Assembly: GCA_002633005.1 (NCBI GenBank)
Contig: NMRA01000262.1
Span: 340,271 to 404,270, forward strand
Source: Phoronis australis
Taxonomy: Eukaryota; Phoronida; Phoronidae
Reading direction: 5' to 3'
Length of the DNA stretch: 64,000 nucleotides
This document shows, in pieces, positions 41,901-45,345 of this stretch (position 1 is its first letter; the number at the start of each line of letters is the position of its first letter). A program made the translations under genes and the position numbers. A model generated the notes under the pieces. That model made no database searches and was not told the origin of the DNA. It saw only the letters and a program-made list of their open reading frames with translations.

Positions 41901-44900
41901 TCATACATGACATGTCTACTCATACATGACATGTCTACTCATACATGACATGTGTACACTTATACATGACATGTCTATTCATACATGACATGTCTACTCA
42001 TACAGTTAATTCCGCTAAACATGACATTTCTACTCATACAGTGCAGTTTCGCTAAATTATGTCAACTGAAATAGCATGGAATTTTATCTGCTCAGCAGGC
42101 CTGACTTGGAATACCTTTGTTTTTTCCGTTTACTTTTGGCTTGAACTGTATTAACTAGTGCATGCTGGGATCAGATCTGTTCACATTACTAAGAGTGCAT
42201 ATTGTAGATTCATCACGGCTTGGAATTTTCCTCTTTTAAGAGGATTACCTCTTTTTTGATTTCCACTTGTTTCCAGTTTCCCCTTTTTTTGTTTTTTTTT
42301 TCATTTTGACTTGATTCACTCAAAAATGTTTATTTCAGTTAATTTTTACATCACAAAAATATCTCCATCGCACTATCCTATTTATTTGTGGAACGATACA
42401 TCACCTGTCCTCGTTTTTGTCATTGGTCATTCCAAGCCCTGATTCATAATAGCTATAGTGCATGTTCTTGGGATCATATCTGTCGTGTAGCAGGATCAGA
42501 TCTTTTCACATATCTGACTAGTGCATGATGGGATCTAGGTTGCATCCTATAGATACAAGGCTGTAGTCACGTGATAGTGTAATCATGTGCTTCCCTTTTA
42601 ATGGATGGCAACATTTTGATGGTGAGGAAGTACATGATAACAATTCTCTCACAAGAAACTTAATTGGTCTCAGGAACGCAATCCAGATCTGTTCACATAA
42701 CTAGGGGATGATGAGGTCATATCTGCTCATATAACTAGTGCATGATGAAGTCATATCTGTTCATATAACTAGTGCATGATGAGATCAGACCTCTTCATAT
42801 AGCTAGTGCATGCTTGTCGTTGTTGCTATCGTCGTAACTGTTGTCATTCTAGAGAGATGTTGATGTACCACAGTATGACTGCTGCTGATCTTTGCTCAAT
42901 GTATAAACCATGGAACCTCCAGGTCAAGTTAGTTAACATCATTATGGAAGAGTTCTGGCAACAGGTAATGCATGTTGTAGCAACACAATATGGTAGTTAT
43001 ATAACCATTAAAGCCATTGGAAATTAATGTTTTTTTCTAAATGTTGTTATGTGTAGCTTATTGTGAGATAGCCTGTAGCCTGGCTGCTACATGAAGTAGT
43101 GACATTTTGTGAGCTTATTACATGCCATCTGTTTATCATGTTGCCTAATGATGGAACATAAAATCATTCATTTGAATTTGTTCACAATGTCTTCATGATG
43201 ACATCCATTTTTATTTTCTGATAACTTTCAACATAAACAAGCAGATTCTCCTGGAACAGTACCCAAACTTTTGCTTCTTATTTTCTTCCCAGTAAAATCA
43301 GGGACTTCAACTTTTGTAGACTGTCAATTTTTAGTATTAAGCTTATGCTGATGAATGTTTTTCAATCCCTGAGCGTTTTTGGCGGCATGCCAGCAGTTTT
43401 CCCAAATGTTCCTTGCATTAGTCAAGTGAAATAATCTATGTTTGTAAAGATGGCAAAATTTGACAAGGTTAAGCTGGTCCATCCTACACAGCGATACTGG
43501 AATCTTGCTGTATTTACCCAGGATGTTATAAACATCCGTCGGAACATTTGCTCTCTCCTTTTCGTGCCATTGGAATTACACTTATTTGTTGTTGTCTGAT
43601 TCTTTTCAAGTTTTATTCGTAATTCCAATGCTAATAAAGTATTACTGCTGTGTTATAGGCTGCATCTCCGATGTGAGAAATTTTAATAAACTGGACAGTC
43701 AAATGCCCATGTATACGTGATGTGATATTCTTTGCCTTACTGACATCAATGAGAGACACAAAAATGTGCATGATTTCCAAAAAAGAGGTCACAGGCGTTT
43801 TTATCTCTGGGACAAATGAGAGTTCTATTGCCCAACTGAGACTAAACCTTACAAATATGAATTCAAGCACTTTTACAGAAGGTGTTGGAAATGTTCCCCA
43901 TCGGCATCTAAGCACAATTTAATTCGCACAGCTCTATGGAATACATTAGTCAAGAATGAAATTGACAAACTACTGAAAAAACTCTTATAGGCACATTGAG
44001 TGCTACATGAAGTTTTGAGCCCCAAGCTCAAGCAGAAAAAATTATTACGAAATGTTTGTGGCCAAGATGTCTAAGGAGATTCACCTTGTATTCAAACTTT
44101 TGTATGTTTTTTCCACAAATATAAGCAGTGCACTATGTTAGTGTGAGTCACAAATACTTATGTTCACTTACAACCATTTCAGGGTGATGAGGAGAAGACA
44201 CAAGGAATCCAACCTATAGCTATGATGGACAGAGCCAAGGCACACCAGCTTCCTCAGAGCCAGGTACTGTTTTAACAAGCACTTCCTGCAATACCACAGT
44301 GCTCTTTTGATTCTGCAGTATTTACCCACAAACCTGTGCATTTGCTGGGCACTTCCCTCACAGCTGTGCACTGCTGCTGTGTTAATAACTATAGTTTGCC
44401 ATTTGTCATCATTCTTACGCCAATAAAATTTTAAGTGAGTTGCAATACAAACTCAAGTCCCTGGGATCCACACACATAGTTACACTAGAACAACTTGCAC
44501 TAGTGCAACTTACCATGGGCGGCGCAGCACTGAAAAAAGTGGGGACTATCAGCCCCCCTGTGGTACACCGCCCATAGACCATGGGTGCCAGAGCACTGAA
44601 AAAAGTGGGACTATAGCCCCCAGCCCCCCTATGGTGCGCCGCCCATGCTTACCCCTCTTTTAAGTGGAGCTTCCACATATATCCAATAACTGGGCCAGGT
44701 GCCTTCATCTATTCTCACTCAAGTCAAGGTAAAAATAATTCAAATTAAGTTAGTGTGTAGGTAGTTAATAGAGAAGATATTCTGGACACGTCCTAGTAAG
44801 TGCACACCACCAGGACAAGTAATGCCATGGTCAAGGTCAGTGTTGCTGGTTTTGTATTCCAGGTTGGTTTCATCCTTGGAATCTGCCTACCTTGTTATGA

Positions 44901-45345
44901 GCTGATGGCCGAAGTATTACCTGGTTCTGAACCTATGGCAGAAGGCGCAAGGTATATATGACAGTTAAAGTGCATAAAGTAACTCTTGATTTAAATCACT
45001 TGCAGTAATTATTAGACTCAAACTTTTCCTTGATCAAAATTTATTTCTGGACTGATGTATTACTTCATTATAACTTGAGACCCCCATGGCTTGACCAGTT
45101 GACTTGTCATGGCATGTAATCATGCCCCGTGCTCTTGGTCTCAAATAGCACCTGTCATTTTTCTAAACCATTTCACACATTTAATTCTGCAGCTAACTTA
45201 CTTTCGTAGGTTTGAAATTTGACACCTGCGTGAATTCAATTTGTGTATCGAGGTCTGCCATGTTGTTTGCAGTGCTAATTTAAAGAAATGGAAAGAACTT
45301 GCTGAATCACAACCGGAGAAAGAGGAAGACTCACAGACCAGCTGA
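1818..45345 (+). CDS. PDE10A: PDE10A-type cAMP/cGMP phosphodiesterase, 3' portion of the gene (21 exon positions, two of them with alternatives)
   Basis: This gene encodes a cyclic-nucleotide phosphodiesterase with tandem GAF domains; the family hydrolyses cAMP and cGMP to 5'-nucleotides. Joining 1818-1867, 4896-4927, 5894-5993, 6375-6468, 7937-7995, 11973-12023, 14460-14518, 15976-16027, (17838-17971 or 18912-19054), 20545-20637, 23397-23465, 29649-29763, 31036-31175, 32586-32681, 33375-33525, 36014-36220, 38635-38756, (39219-39330 or 42853-42964), 44183-44263, 44863-44951 and 45273-45345 gives one open frame of 658 (or 661) residues ending in TGA. Residues ~1-128 are GAF-A, ~129-302 GAF-B, ~303-349 the linker helix and ~350-635 the catalytic domain, with [15 protein letters not shown] and the later metal Asp. 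PDE10A is preferred over PDE5, PDE6 or PDE11 because of [10 protein letters not shown] in [28 protein letters not shown] and the C-terminal LKKWKEL. The start codon and N-terminal exons lie upstream of the window. No polyadenylation site was assigned. Confidence 0.95.
2461..3416. mobile_element. Inverted-repeat miniature transposon, copy 1, with 8-bp target duplication
   Basis: The element begins TGGATTGTTCTAGAACCC and ends with the near reverse complement, GGGTTTTAGAACAACC. It is flanked by AATATTCA on both sides (2453-2460 and 3417-3424). The terminal arms carry sub-repeats of CCCTCGACCC or GGGTCGAGGG. No transposase is visible inside, so it is a non-autonomous element. An 8-bp duplication is typical of hAT, P or Merlin superfamilies; I cannot assign it further. 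A related copy lies at 15064-15909. Confidence 0.85.
3551..4643. mobile_element. Large foldback element
   Basis: A left arm of about 3551-4048 is the imperfect reverse complement of a right arm of about 4178-4643, around a ~130-bp loop. The outer ends read AGCCCTTTCATATTACCGT and ACGGTAATATGAAAGGCCC. The arms have diverged by scattered changes and small indels, so the element is old. No coding capacity is seen and target duplications are not clear. Confidence 0.8.
4896..4927 (+). CDS. PDE10A: PDE10A exon: GAF-A, 32 nt
   Basis: The acceptor is CTTTTCCAG and the donor GTGAGT; phases are 0 in and 2 out. It encodes [10 protein letters not shown] and the first two bases of the next codon. Little similarity is left in this loop region, but both phases fit the neighbouring exons exactly and the pyrimidine tract is strong. 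Confidence 0.8.
4928..5893. other. PDE10A: Intron with a perfect hairpin
   Basis: Apart from the 37-nt perfect inverted repeat at 5523-5559 nothing is recognisable in this stretch. Confidence 0.7.
5523..5559. repeat. Perfect 18-bp inverted repeat with 1-nt spacer
   Basis: ACTGTAATGCTGTCCACA is followed by one T and then its exact reverse complement. It would form a nearly loopless 18-bp hairpin. It may be a small foldback remnant or a structured intronic RNA; nothing else indicates a function. Confidence 0.9.
5894..5993 (+). CDS. PDE10A: PDE10A exon: GAF-A core
   Basis: The acceptor is TTCTTTCAG and the donor GTGAGT; phases are 2 in and 0 out. It encodes [18 protein letters not shown] and then TLRVNDVLG, matching the PDE10A stretch GPITQGTTVSAYVAKS to ILG. 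The following exon continues with DDRFPEG, the GAF-A counterpart of the DxRF segment. Confidence 0.95.
5994..6374. other. PDE10A: Intron, nothing recognised
   Basis: A short AT-rich intron with no repeat or coding signal visible. Confidence 0.7.
6375..6468 (+). CDS. PDE10A: PDE10A exon: GAF-A C-terminal half
   Basis: The acceptor is ATTTTCAG and the donor GTAAGT; phases are 0 in and 1 out. It encodes [20 protein letters not shown] and [12 protein letters not shown], matching PDE10A DERFPRG...QSVLCLPI. Confidence 0.95.
6469..7936. other. PDE10A: Intron with a 26-bp minisatellite
   Basis: It contains the array at 7171-7358 and otherwise nothing recognised. Short open frames here come from the repeat. 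Confidence 0.7.
7171..7358. repeat. 26-bp minisatellite, 7 copies
   Basis: The unit is GGGYCGGAGACCTTACTCAA followed by RGGTCT. Seven copies start at 7171; the sixth carries a 6-bp insertion. Confidence 0.92.
7937..7995 (+). CDS. PDE10A: PDE10A exon: end of GAF-A
   Basis: The acceptor is CCTTACAG and the donor is a weak GTATTT; phases are 1 in and 0 out. It encodes [10 protein letters not shown] and [10 protein letters not shown], matching PDE10A IGILELYRHWG...SHQE. Confidence 0.92.
9139..9315. repeat. 41-bp minisatellite, about 4 copies
   Basis: The repeat phrase CATTTCTGAGATGTACTG then TTCCTAGGTTAGCC starts at 9139, 9181, 9222, 9263 and (partial) 9304. The last three periods are exactly 41 bp. 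Confidence 0.92.
9781..9982. mobile_element. Small foldback (MITE-like) element
   Basis: The left arm starts AGCAAAATAAATTAAAACTA and the right arm ends with the near complement, TTTTAATTTATTTTGCT. The arms (about 9781-9870 and 9896-9982) stay complementary through the GCATCCTCATTG / CAATGAGGACGC segment. It is about 200 bp, non-coding, with no clear target duplication. Confidence 0.8.
11090..11419. repeat. 33-bp minisatellite, 10 copies
   Basis: The unit is ACCAAGTGTCATTTCATGCA then CCAAGCAAGCCCT, in exact 33-bp register from 11090 to 11419. Because 33 is a multiple of 3, open frames of 74-130 codons run through it in several frames on both strands; I do not regard them as genes. Confidence 0.95.
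11973..12023 (+). CDS. PDE10A: PDE10A exon: GAF-A to GAF-B connector
   Basis: The acceptor is ACCTCGACAG and the donor GTACAG; phases are 0 and 0. It encodes [17 protein letters not shown], aligned without gaps to PDE10A ATANLAWASVAIHQVQ, the last GAF-A helix. Confidence 0.9.
12024..14459. other. PDE10A: Intron, nothing recognised
   Basis: An AT-rich stretch without clear repeats or exons. Flanking exon proteins align to the vertebrate sequence without a gap, so no coding exon is expected here. Confidence 0.7.
14460..14518 (+). CDS. PDE10A: PDE10A exon: inter-GAF helix
   Basis: The acceptor is CCTGTTGTAG and the donor GTAAGT; phases are 0 in and 2 out. It encodes [19 protein letters not shown] plus two bases of Lys, matching PDE10A LAKQTELNDFLLDVSK. 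Confidence 0.95.
14686..14793. repeat. 18-bp minisatellite, 6 copies
   Basis: GTTAGACCTATTATTACC is repeated six times in exact register; the last copy ends ACT instead of ACC. Confidence 0.95.
15064..15909. mobile_element. Inverted-repeat miniature transposon, copy 2
   Basis: It begins TGGATTGTTCTAAACTCCCT and ends GTTTTAGTTCAATCC, with the CCCTCGACCC/CCCACAACCC sub-repeats on the left and their complements on the right, as in the copy at 2461-3416. Flanks are TGCATATA (15056-15063) and TGCATTTA (15910-15917), an 8-bp duplication with one mismatch. The interior near the left arm (GCGCTTTTATACATGTTTCA) is also shared with copy 1. Confidence 0.85.
15976..16027 (+). CDS. PDE10A: PDE10A exon: start of GAF-B
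   Basis: The acceptor is TTCTGTTTTAG and the donor GTAAGT; phases are 2 in and 0 out. It encodes [17 protein letters not shown], matching PDE10A TYFDNIVAIDSLLEHIM, the first GAF-B helix. Confidence 0.95.
16028..17837. other. PDE10A: Intron before the first alternative exon pair
   Basis: It holds the 35-bp array (17062-17210) and, about 215 bases before the exon, four close copies of a CTTAAGTCA-type motif (17561-17622). Nothing else was recognised. Confidence 0.7.
17062..17210. repeat. 35-bp minisatellite, 4 copies
   Basis: TTCTTGGTAATGAGGTTGTA followed by TAGTTGTTGGTAGAG repeats with the TAATGAGG core at 17071, 17106, 17141 and 17176, an exact 35-bp period. Confidence 0.95.
17838..17971 (+). 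CDS. PDE10A: PDE10A GAF-B exon, alternative version a
   Basis: The acceptor is TTTCAACATAG and the donor a weak GTTCAA; phases are 0 in and 2 out, 134 nt. It encodes [33 protein letters not shown] and [11 protein letters not shown], matching the PDE10A segment AKNLVNADRCALFQVD...ELYSDLFDIG...EIRF. It includes the GAF-B strands that form the floor of the cyclic-nucleotide pocket. A second intact version lies 940 nt downstream at 18912-19054; about 60 percent of residues are identical. Exactly one of the two can be used, since 134 is not a multiple of 3. Confidence 0.92.
17972..18911. other. PDE10A: Intron between the two alternative GAF-B exons
   Basis: 940 nt. No array or transposon was seen. 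It is long enough to be spliced, so exclusion of one exon cannot be explained by intron length alone. Confidence 0.6.
18912..19054 (+). CDS. PDE10A: PDE10A GAF-B exon, alternative version b
   Basis: The acceptor is TTTTCAACAG and the donor a weak GTTTGG; phases are 0 in and 2 out, 143 nt. It encodes [32 protein letters not shown] and [15 protein letters not shown]. Compared with version a it is three codons longer in the loop before EIR, changes NAD to HAD and replaces the loop sequence. The homology to version a extends into the intron (TTCAACA before the AG), which marks an exon duplication. It splices in phase to 20545. Confidence 0.92.
19055..20544. other. PDE10A: Intron with an AT-rich dispersed repeat
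   Basis: It holds a 25-bp duplication near 19465-19512 (GTCATAGCTGCCGTSACTGC) and the dispersed repeat at 20040-20231. Confidence 0.65.
20040..20231 (-). repeat. Dispersed repeat, copy 1
   Basis: The reverse complement of this stretch matches 53160-53395: both contain the phrases AACCCAGATATAATGCCTCT, TTCGTAATAAACATTATA and CATTGTATCGAAGATTTCG. It ends in an A-rich run on the + strand. The nature of the parent element is unknown. Confidence 0.75.
20545..20637 (+). CDS. PDE10A: PDE10A exon: GAF-B nucleotide-pocket segment
   Basis: The acceptor is GTCCATGTAG and the donor GTATGC; phases are 2 in and 2 out. It encodes [18 protein letters not shown] and [12 protein letters not shown], matching PDE10[29 protein letters not shown]. 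It carries the K, N and F of the GAF NKFDE signature. Confidence 0.97.
20884..20912. repeat. (GT)n microsatellite
   Basis: About 14 GT dinucleotides, followed by further interrupted GT-rich sequence to about 20955. Confidence 0.95.
21240..23030. repeat. Degenerate tandem satellite, about 11 units of 150-185 bp
   Basis: Phrases recur in fixed order: GGGGAAGAGCATTTCTGG, GATATCTAGAGAACTGATTG, ATTTCAATGAAACTTGACA, GTGCCAGCACCATTT, and GCAGCACCTCCTAGTGG followed by CCATTTTGT. Anchors for the first phrase lie near 21259, 21769, 22094, 22246, 22747 and 22885. The units are strongly diverged, so the array is old. Confidence 0.8.
23037..23088. repeat. 23-bp hairpin at the satellite edge
   Basis: ATACACTATGCAACATGG is followed after a few bases by its complement CCATGTTGCATAGTGTAT; arms are 23 bp with one mismatch and a 6-nt loop. 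Confidence 0.85.
23397..23465 (+). CDS. PDE10A: PDE10A exon: GAF-B
   Basis: The acceptor is TATTTGCAG and the donor GTAAGT; phases are 2 in and 2 out. It encodes [20 protein letters not shown] and RG plus two bases, matching PDE10A [22 protein letters not shown]. It supplies the acidic residue of the NKFDE signature. Confidence 0.97.
23617..23850 (+). mobile_element. LTR-like repeat fragment
   Basis: It shares GGGCATGAGCTGTCTT, GCTTTTTATTGCCCATCTT, CATAATAAATGACCTTATAT and GCTTGCGACGCAC with 50487-50630 and 50983-51180. A polyadenylation-like AATAAA lies in the shared block. The layout suggests a solo LTR, but no protein-coding part or clean ends were seen. Confidence 0.5.
23870..25450. repeat. 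Degenerate satellite, units of about 300-450 bp
   Basis: Recurring phrases include CACCTAGTGGCCATTTTTA, CAACCAAACCACTCTAA, AAATTGGCATATAT, and a 'mental arithmetic' order of TCTCCAAAGCCCTC then AGGATCTT then AAATTTAGCA. Related sequence in reverse orientation occurs at 60560-61900 (GCCACTAGGGGGC, ATTTCATGAAAAT). Confidence 0.6.
27282..27982. mobile_element. Foldback transposon with ~287-bp inverted arms and GACA target duplication
   Basis: The left arm (27282 to about 27569) starts GGCGCTAGTCGGATATAAT. The right arm (about 27695 to 27982) ends ATTATATCTGACTAGTGCC. The arms stay complementary to the inner end (CCTTTTACATCAGTCAAC / GTTGACTGATGAAAAAGG) around a ~125-bp loop. GACA flanks the element on both sides (27278-27281 and 27983-27986). 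The element sits in old satellite-like sequence. A 120-codon frame in the left arm has no recognisable product and is not called. Confidence 0.9.
29649..29763 (+). CDS. PDE10A: PDE10A exon: end of GAF-B
   Basis: The acceptor is TTTTTTCAG and the donor GTAAGT; phases are 2 in and 0 out. It encodes [20 protein letters not shown] and [18 protein letters not shown], matching PDE10[37 protein letters not shown]. Confidence 0.97.
29764..31035. other. PDE10A: Intron ending in duplicated splice acceptors
   Basis: Most of it is featureless. A 37-bp duplication (30729-30802) leads straight into the 70-bp repeat (30801-31080) that contains the next exon's start. Confidence 0.75.
30729..30802. repeat. 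37-bp tandem duplication
   Basis: Two copies of GGAATGGATTGATTGGTTGC followed by WCTAAGACTTCATATTG, starting at 30729 and 30766, directly before the 70-bp repeat. Confidence 0.9.
30801..31080 (+). repeat. PDE10A: 70-bp tandem repeat duplicating the acceptor and 5' part of an exon, 4 copies
   Basis: Four copies with an exact 70-bp period start at 30801, 30871, 30941 and 31011, differing only by G/A in GATCRG. Each has 25 nt of intron ending CCCATTTGTAG, 39 nt encoding [13 protein letters not shown], and then GTAGCT. In copy 4 the reading continues into the exon at 31036-31175. In copies 1-3 the same GTAGCT could act as a 5' splice site (AAG|GTAGCT). Reading on from an upstream copy without splicing meets an in-frame TGA. 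Confidence 0.97.
31036..31175 (+). CDS. PDE10A: PDE10A exon: linker helix between GAF-B and the catalytic domain
   Basis: The acceptor is CCCATTTGTAG and the donor GTAAGG; phases are 0 in and 2 out. It encodes [36 protein letters not shown] and [10 protein letters not shown], matching PDE10A [23 protein letters not shown]. The start was placed at the fourth copy of the duplicated acceptor because only this one reads directly into the rest of the exon. Confidence 0.95.
31176..32585. other. PDE10A: Intron with a 44/47-bp minisatellite
   Basis: The array at 31235-31554 begins 60 nt after the exon. The remainder has no recognised feature. Confidence 0.75.
31235..31554. repeat. 44/47-bp minisatellite, 7 copies
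   Basis: GTAGTGACTGGTCATTCTAG then CTTTGATGATGAATTCTGG recurs at 31235, 31279, 31323, 31367, 31414, 31461 and 31508. The later copies are 47 bp because CTT is inserted after TAGC. Confidence 0.95.
32586..32681 (+). CDS. PDE10A: PDE10A exon: start of the catalytic domain
   Basis: The acceptor is TCCCATTCCAG and the donor GTAGGA; phases are 2 in and 2 out. It encodes [20 protein letters not shown] and [11 protein letters not shown], in the place of PDE10A [21 protein letters not shown]. Similarity is moderate, as usual in this region, but phases and position fit. Confidence 0.9.
32682..33374. other. PDE10A: Intron, nothing recognised
   Basis: About 690 nt without visible repeats or other exons. 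Confidence 0.7.
33375..33525 (+). CDS. PDE10A: PDE10A exon: catalytic signature HNxxHA
   Basis: The acceptor is GTCCATTAAG and the donor GTAGGA; phases are 2 in and 0 out. It encodes [36 protein letters not shown] and [14 protein letters not shown]. The first His of YHNWAHA is the general acid and the second a metal ligand in this enzyme family. Confidence 0.98.
33526..36013. other. PDE10A: Intron with a 37-bp, 32-copy array
   Basis: The array at 34072-35246 fills half the intron. The flanks are AT-rich with nothing recognised. Confidence 0.75.
34072..35246. repeat. 37-bp minisatellite, about 32 copies
   Basis: The unit is AGGTCACACACGACCTGCAG then TTCCTTCATAACATTTC. The first unit starts at 34072 and the last at 35219. 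Each unit contains an inverted repeat CAGGTC-N6-GACCTG and an AGGTCA hexamer. Copies differ by a few substitutions, more so in the 3' quarter. Confidence 0.97.
36014..36220 (+). CDS. PDE10A: PDE10A exon: HD metal-binding core
   Basis: The acceptor is CCTTACGCTAG and the donor GTCAGT; phases are 0 and 0. It encodes [60 protein letters not shown] and [17 protein letters not shown] holds the metal-binding His-Asp pair. The closest counterpart is PDE10[15 protein letters not shown] and YSTSTMEQHHFSQTVSILQ. Confidence 0.98.
36221..38634. other. PDE10A: Intron with a 26-bp array inside an LTR-like fragment
   Basis: It holds short ATACTGTGTA repeats (36655-36770) and the 26-bp array (37725-38370). 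LTR-like sequence flanks the array at about 37650-37720 and 38385-38445. Confidence 0.65.
37725..38370. repeat. 26-bp minisatellite with higher-order structure
   Basis: Basic unit: TGTGCTGTACCACTATTCTC followed by CTACAC. Variants lacking the GTGCTGTACCA part, and variants with CTAACAC, alternate in a longer pattern. A 339-codon frame passes through it but consists of repeat translation (hydrophobic Thr/Leu/Cys/Tyr runs) and is not called as a gene. Confidence 0.93.
38635..38756 (+). CDS. PDE10A: PDE10A exon: catalytic domain
   Basis: The acceptor is TTATTTTCAG and the donor GTAAAA; phases are 0 in and 2 out. It encodes [38 protein letters not shown] and NH plus two bases of Arg, matching PDE10A [20 protein letters not shown]...SHR. 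It joins in phase to either of the two following alternative exons. Confidence 0.98.
38757..39218. other. PDE10A: Intron, nothing recognised
   Basis: 462 nt, AT-rich, no repeats noted. Confidence 0.7.
39219..39330 (+). CDS. PDE10A: PDE10A catalytic exon, alternative version a
   Basis: The acceptor is TTTGCGTGTAG and the donor GTAGAG; phases are 2 in and 0 out, 112 nt. After the junction Arg it encodes [20 protein letters not shown] and [21 protein letters not shown] carries the Asp that completes the metal site, matching PDE10A MMTACDLCSVTKLW...IYAEFW. A second intact exon of exactly the same length and phases lies at 42853-42964; 15 of 37 residues are identical. Confidence 0.95.
41867..42045. 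repeat. 19-bp array of a palindromic unit, about 8 copies
   Basis: ACATGACATGTCTACTCAT repeats with a 19-bp period, with small indels in the 3' copies. Each unit has the 8-bp palindrome GACATGTC. Confidence 0.93.
42690..42812. repeat. ~34-bp degenerate repeat next to the second catalytic exon
   Basis: ATCTGTTCATATAACTAGTG followed by CATGATGARGTC occurs about four times in a row. Single related copies are scattered from about 40720 on. It ends 40 nt upstream of the exon at 42853. Confidence 0.75.
42853..42964 (+). CDS. PDE10A: PDE10A catalytic exon, alternative version b
   Basis: The acceptor is GTCATTCTAG and the donor GTAATG; phases are 2 in and 0 out, 112 nt. After the junction Arg it encodes [20 protein letters not shown] and [17 protein letters not shown]. 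The metal Asp (AADL), the KPW motif and EEFW are kept, while the N-terminal third is replaced (RLVEAIL to EMLMYHS). All key signals are intact, so it is unlikely to be a relic. It joins in phase to 44183. Confidence 0.92.
42965..44182. other. PDE10A: Intron, nothing recognised
   Basis: 1.2 kb with no repeat or exon that I could support; open frames near 43630-43920 on both strands show no recognisable protein. Confidence 0.65.
44183..44263 (+). CDS. PDE10A: PDE10A exon: catalytic domain, invariant Gln
   Basis: The acceptor is CCATTTCAG and the donor GTACTG; phases are 0 and 0. It encodes [20 protein letters not shown] and HQLPQSQ, matching PDE10A [27 protein letters not shown]. The final Gln corresponds to the purine-binding invariant glutamine of the family. 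Confidence 0.98.
44264..44862. other. PDE10A: Intron with a 134-bp inverted-repeat element
   Basis: It holds the element at 44514-44647; nothing else was recognised. Confidence 0.75.
44514..44647. mobile_element. 134-bp dimeric inverted-repeat element with CTTAC target duplication
   Basis: It begins CATGGGCGGCGCA and ends TGCGCCGCCCATG, a perfect 13-bp terminal inverted repeat. CTTAC flanks it on both sides (44509-44513 and 44648-44652). Inside are two related halves containing AGCACTGAAAAAAGTGGG and AGCCCCCC. Non-coding, MITE-like. Confidence 0.85.
44863..44951 (+). CDS. PDE10A: PDE10A exon: end of the catalytic domain
   Basis: The acceptor is GTATTCCAG and the donor GTATAT; phases are 0 in and 2 out. 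It encodes [20 protein letters not shown] and GSEPMAEGA, matching PDE10A [26 protein letters not shown]. Confidence 0.97.
44952..45272. other. PDE10A: Last intron, nothing recognised
   Basis: 321 nt without visible repeats. Confidence 0.75.
45273..45345 (+). CDS. PDE10A: PDE10A terminal coding exon with stop
   Basis: The acceptor is TTGTTTGCAG; phase 2 in. It encodes [20 protein letters not shown] and QTS, then TGA at 45343-45345. It matches PDE10A DNLSQWEKV near the C-terminus; the tail is shorter than in vertebrates. Confidence 0.95.

Larger units (their letters stand above)
39331..42852. other. PDE10A: Intron between the two alternative catalytic exons
   Basis: 3.5 kb. It holds a 19-bp array (41867-42045) and, in the last part, degenerate CTAGTGCATGATG/ATCTGTTCATATAA repeats (about 40720-42812) that end 40 nt before the second exon. 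No third exon copy was seen. Confidence 0.7.
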
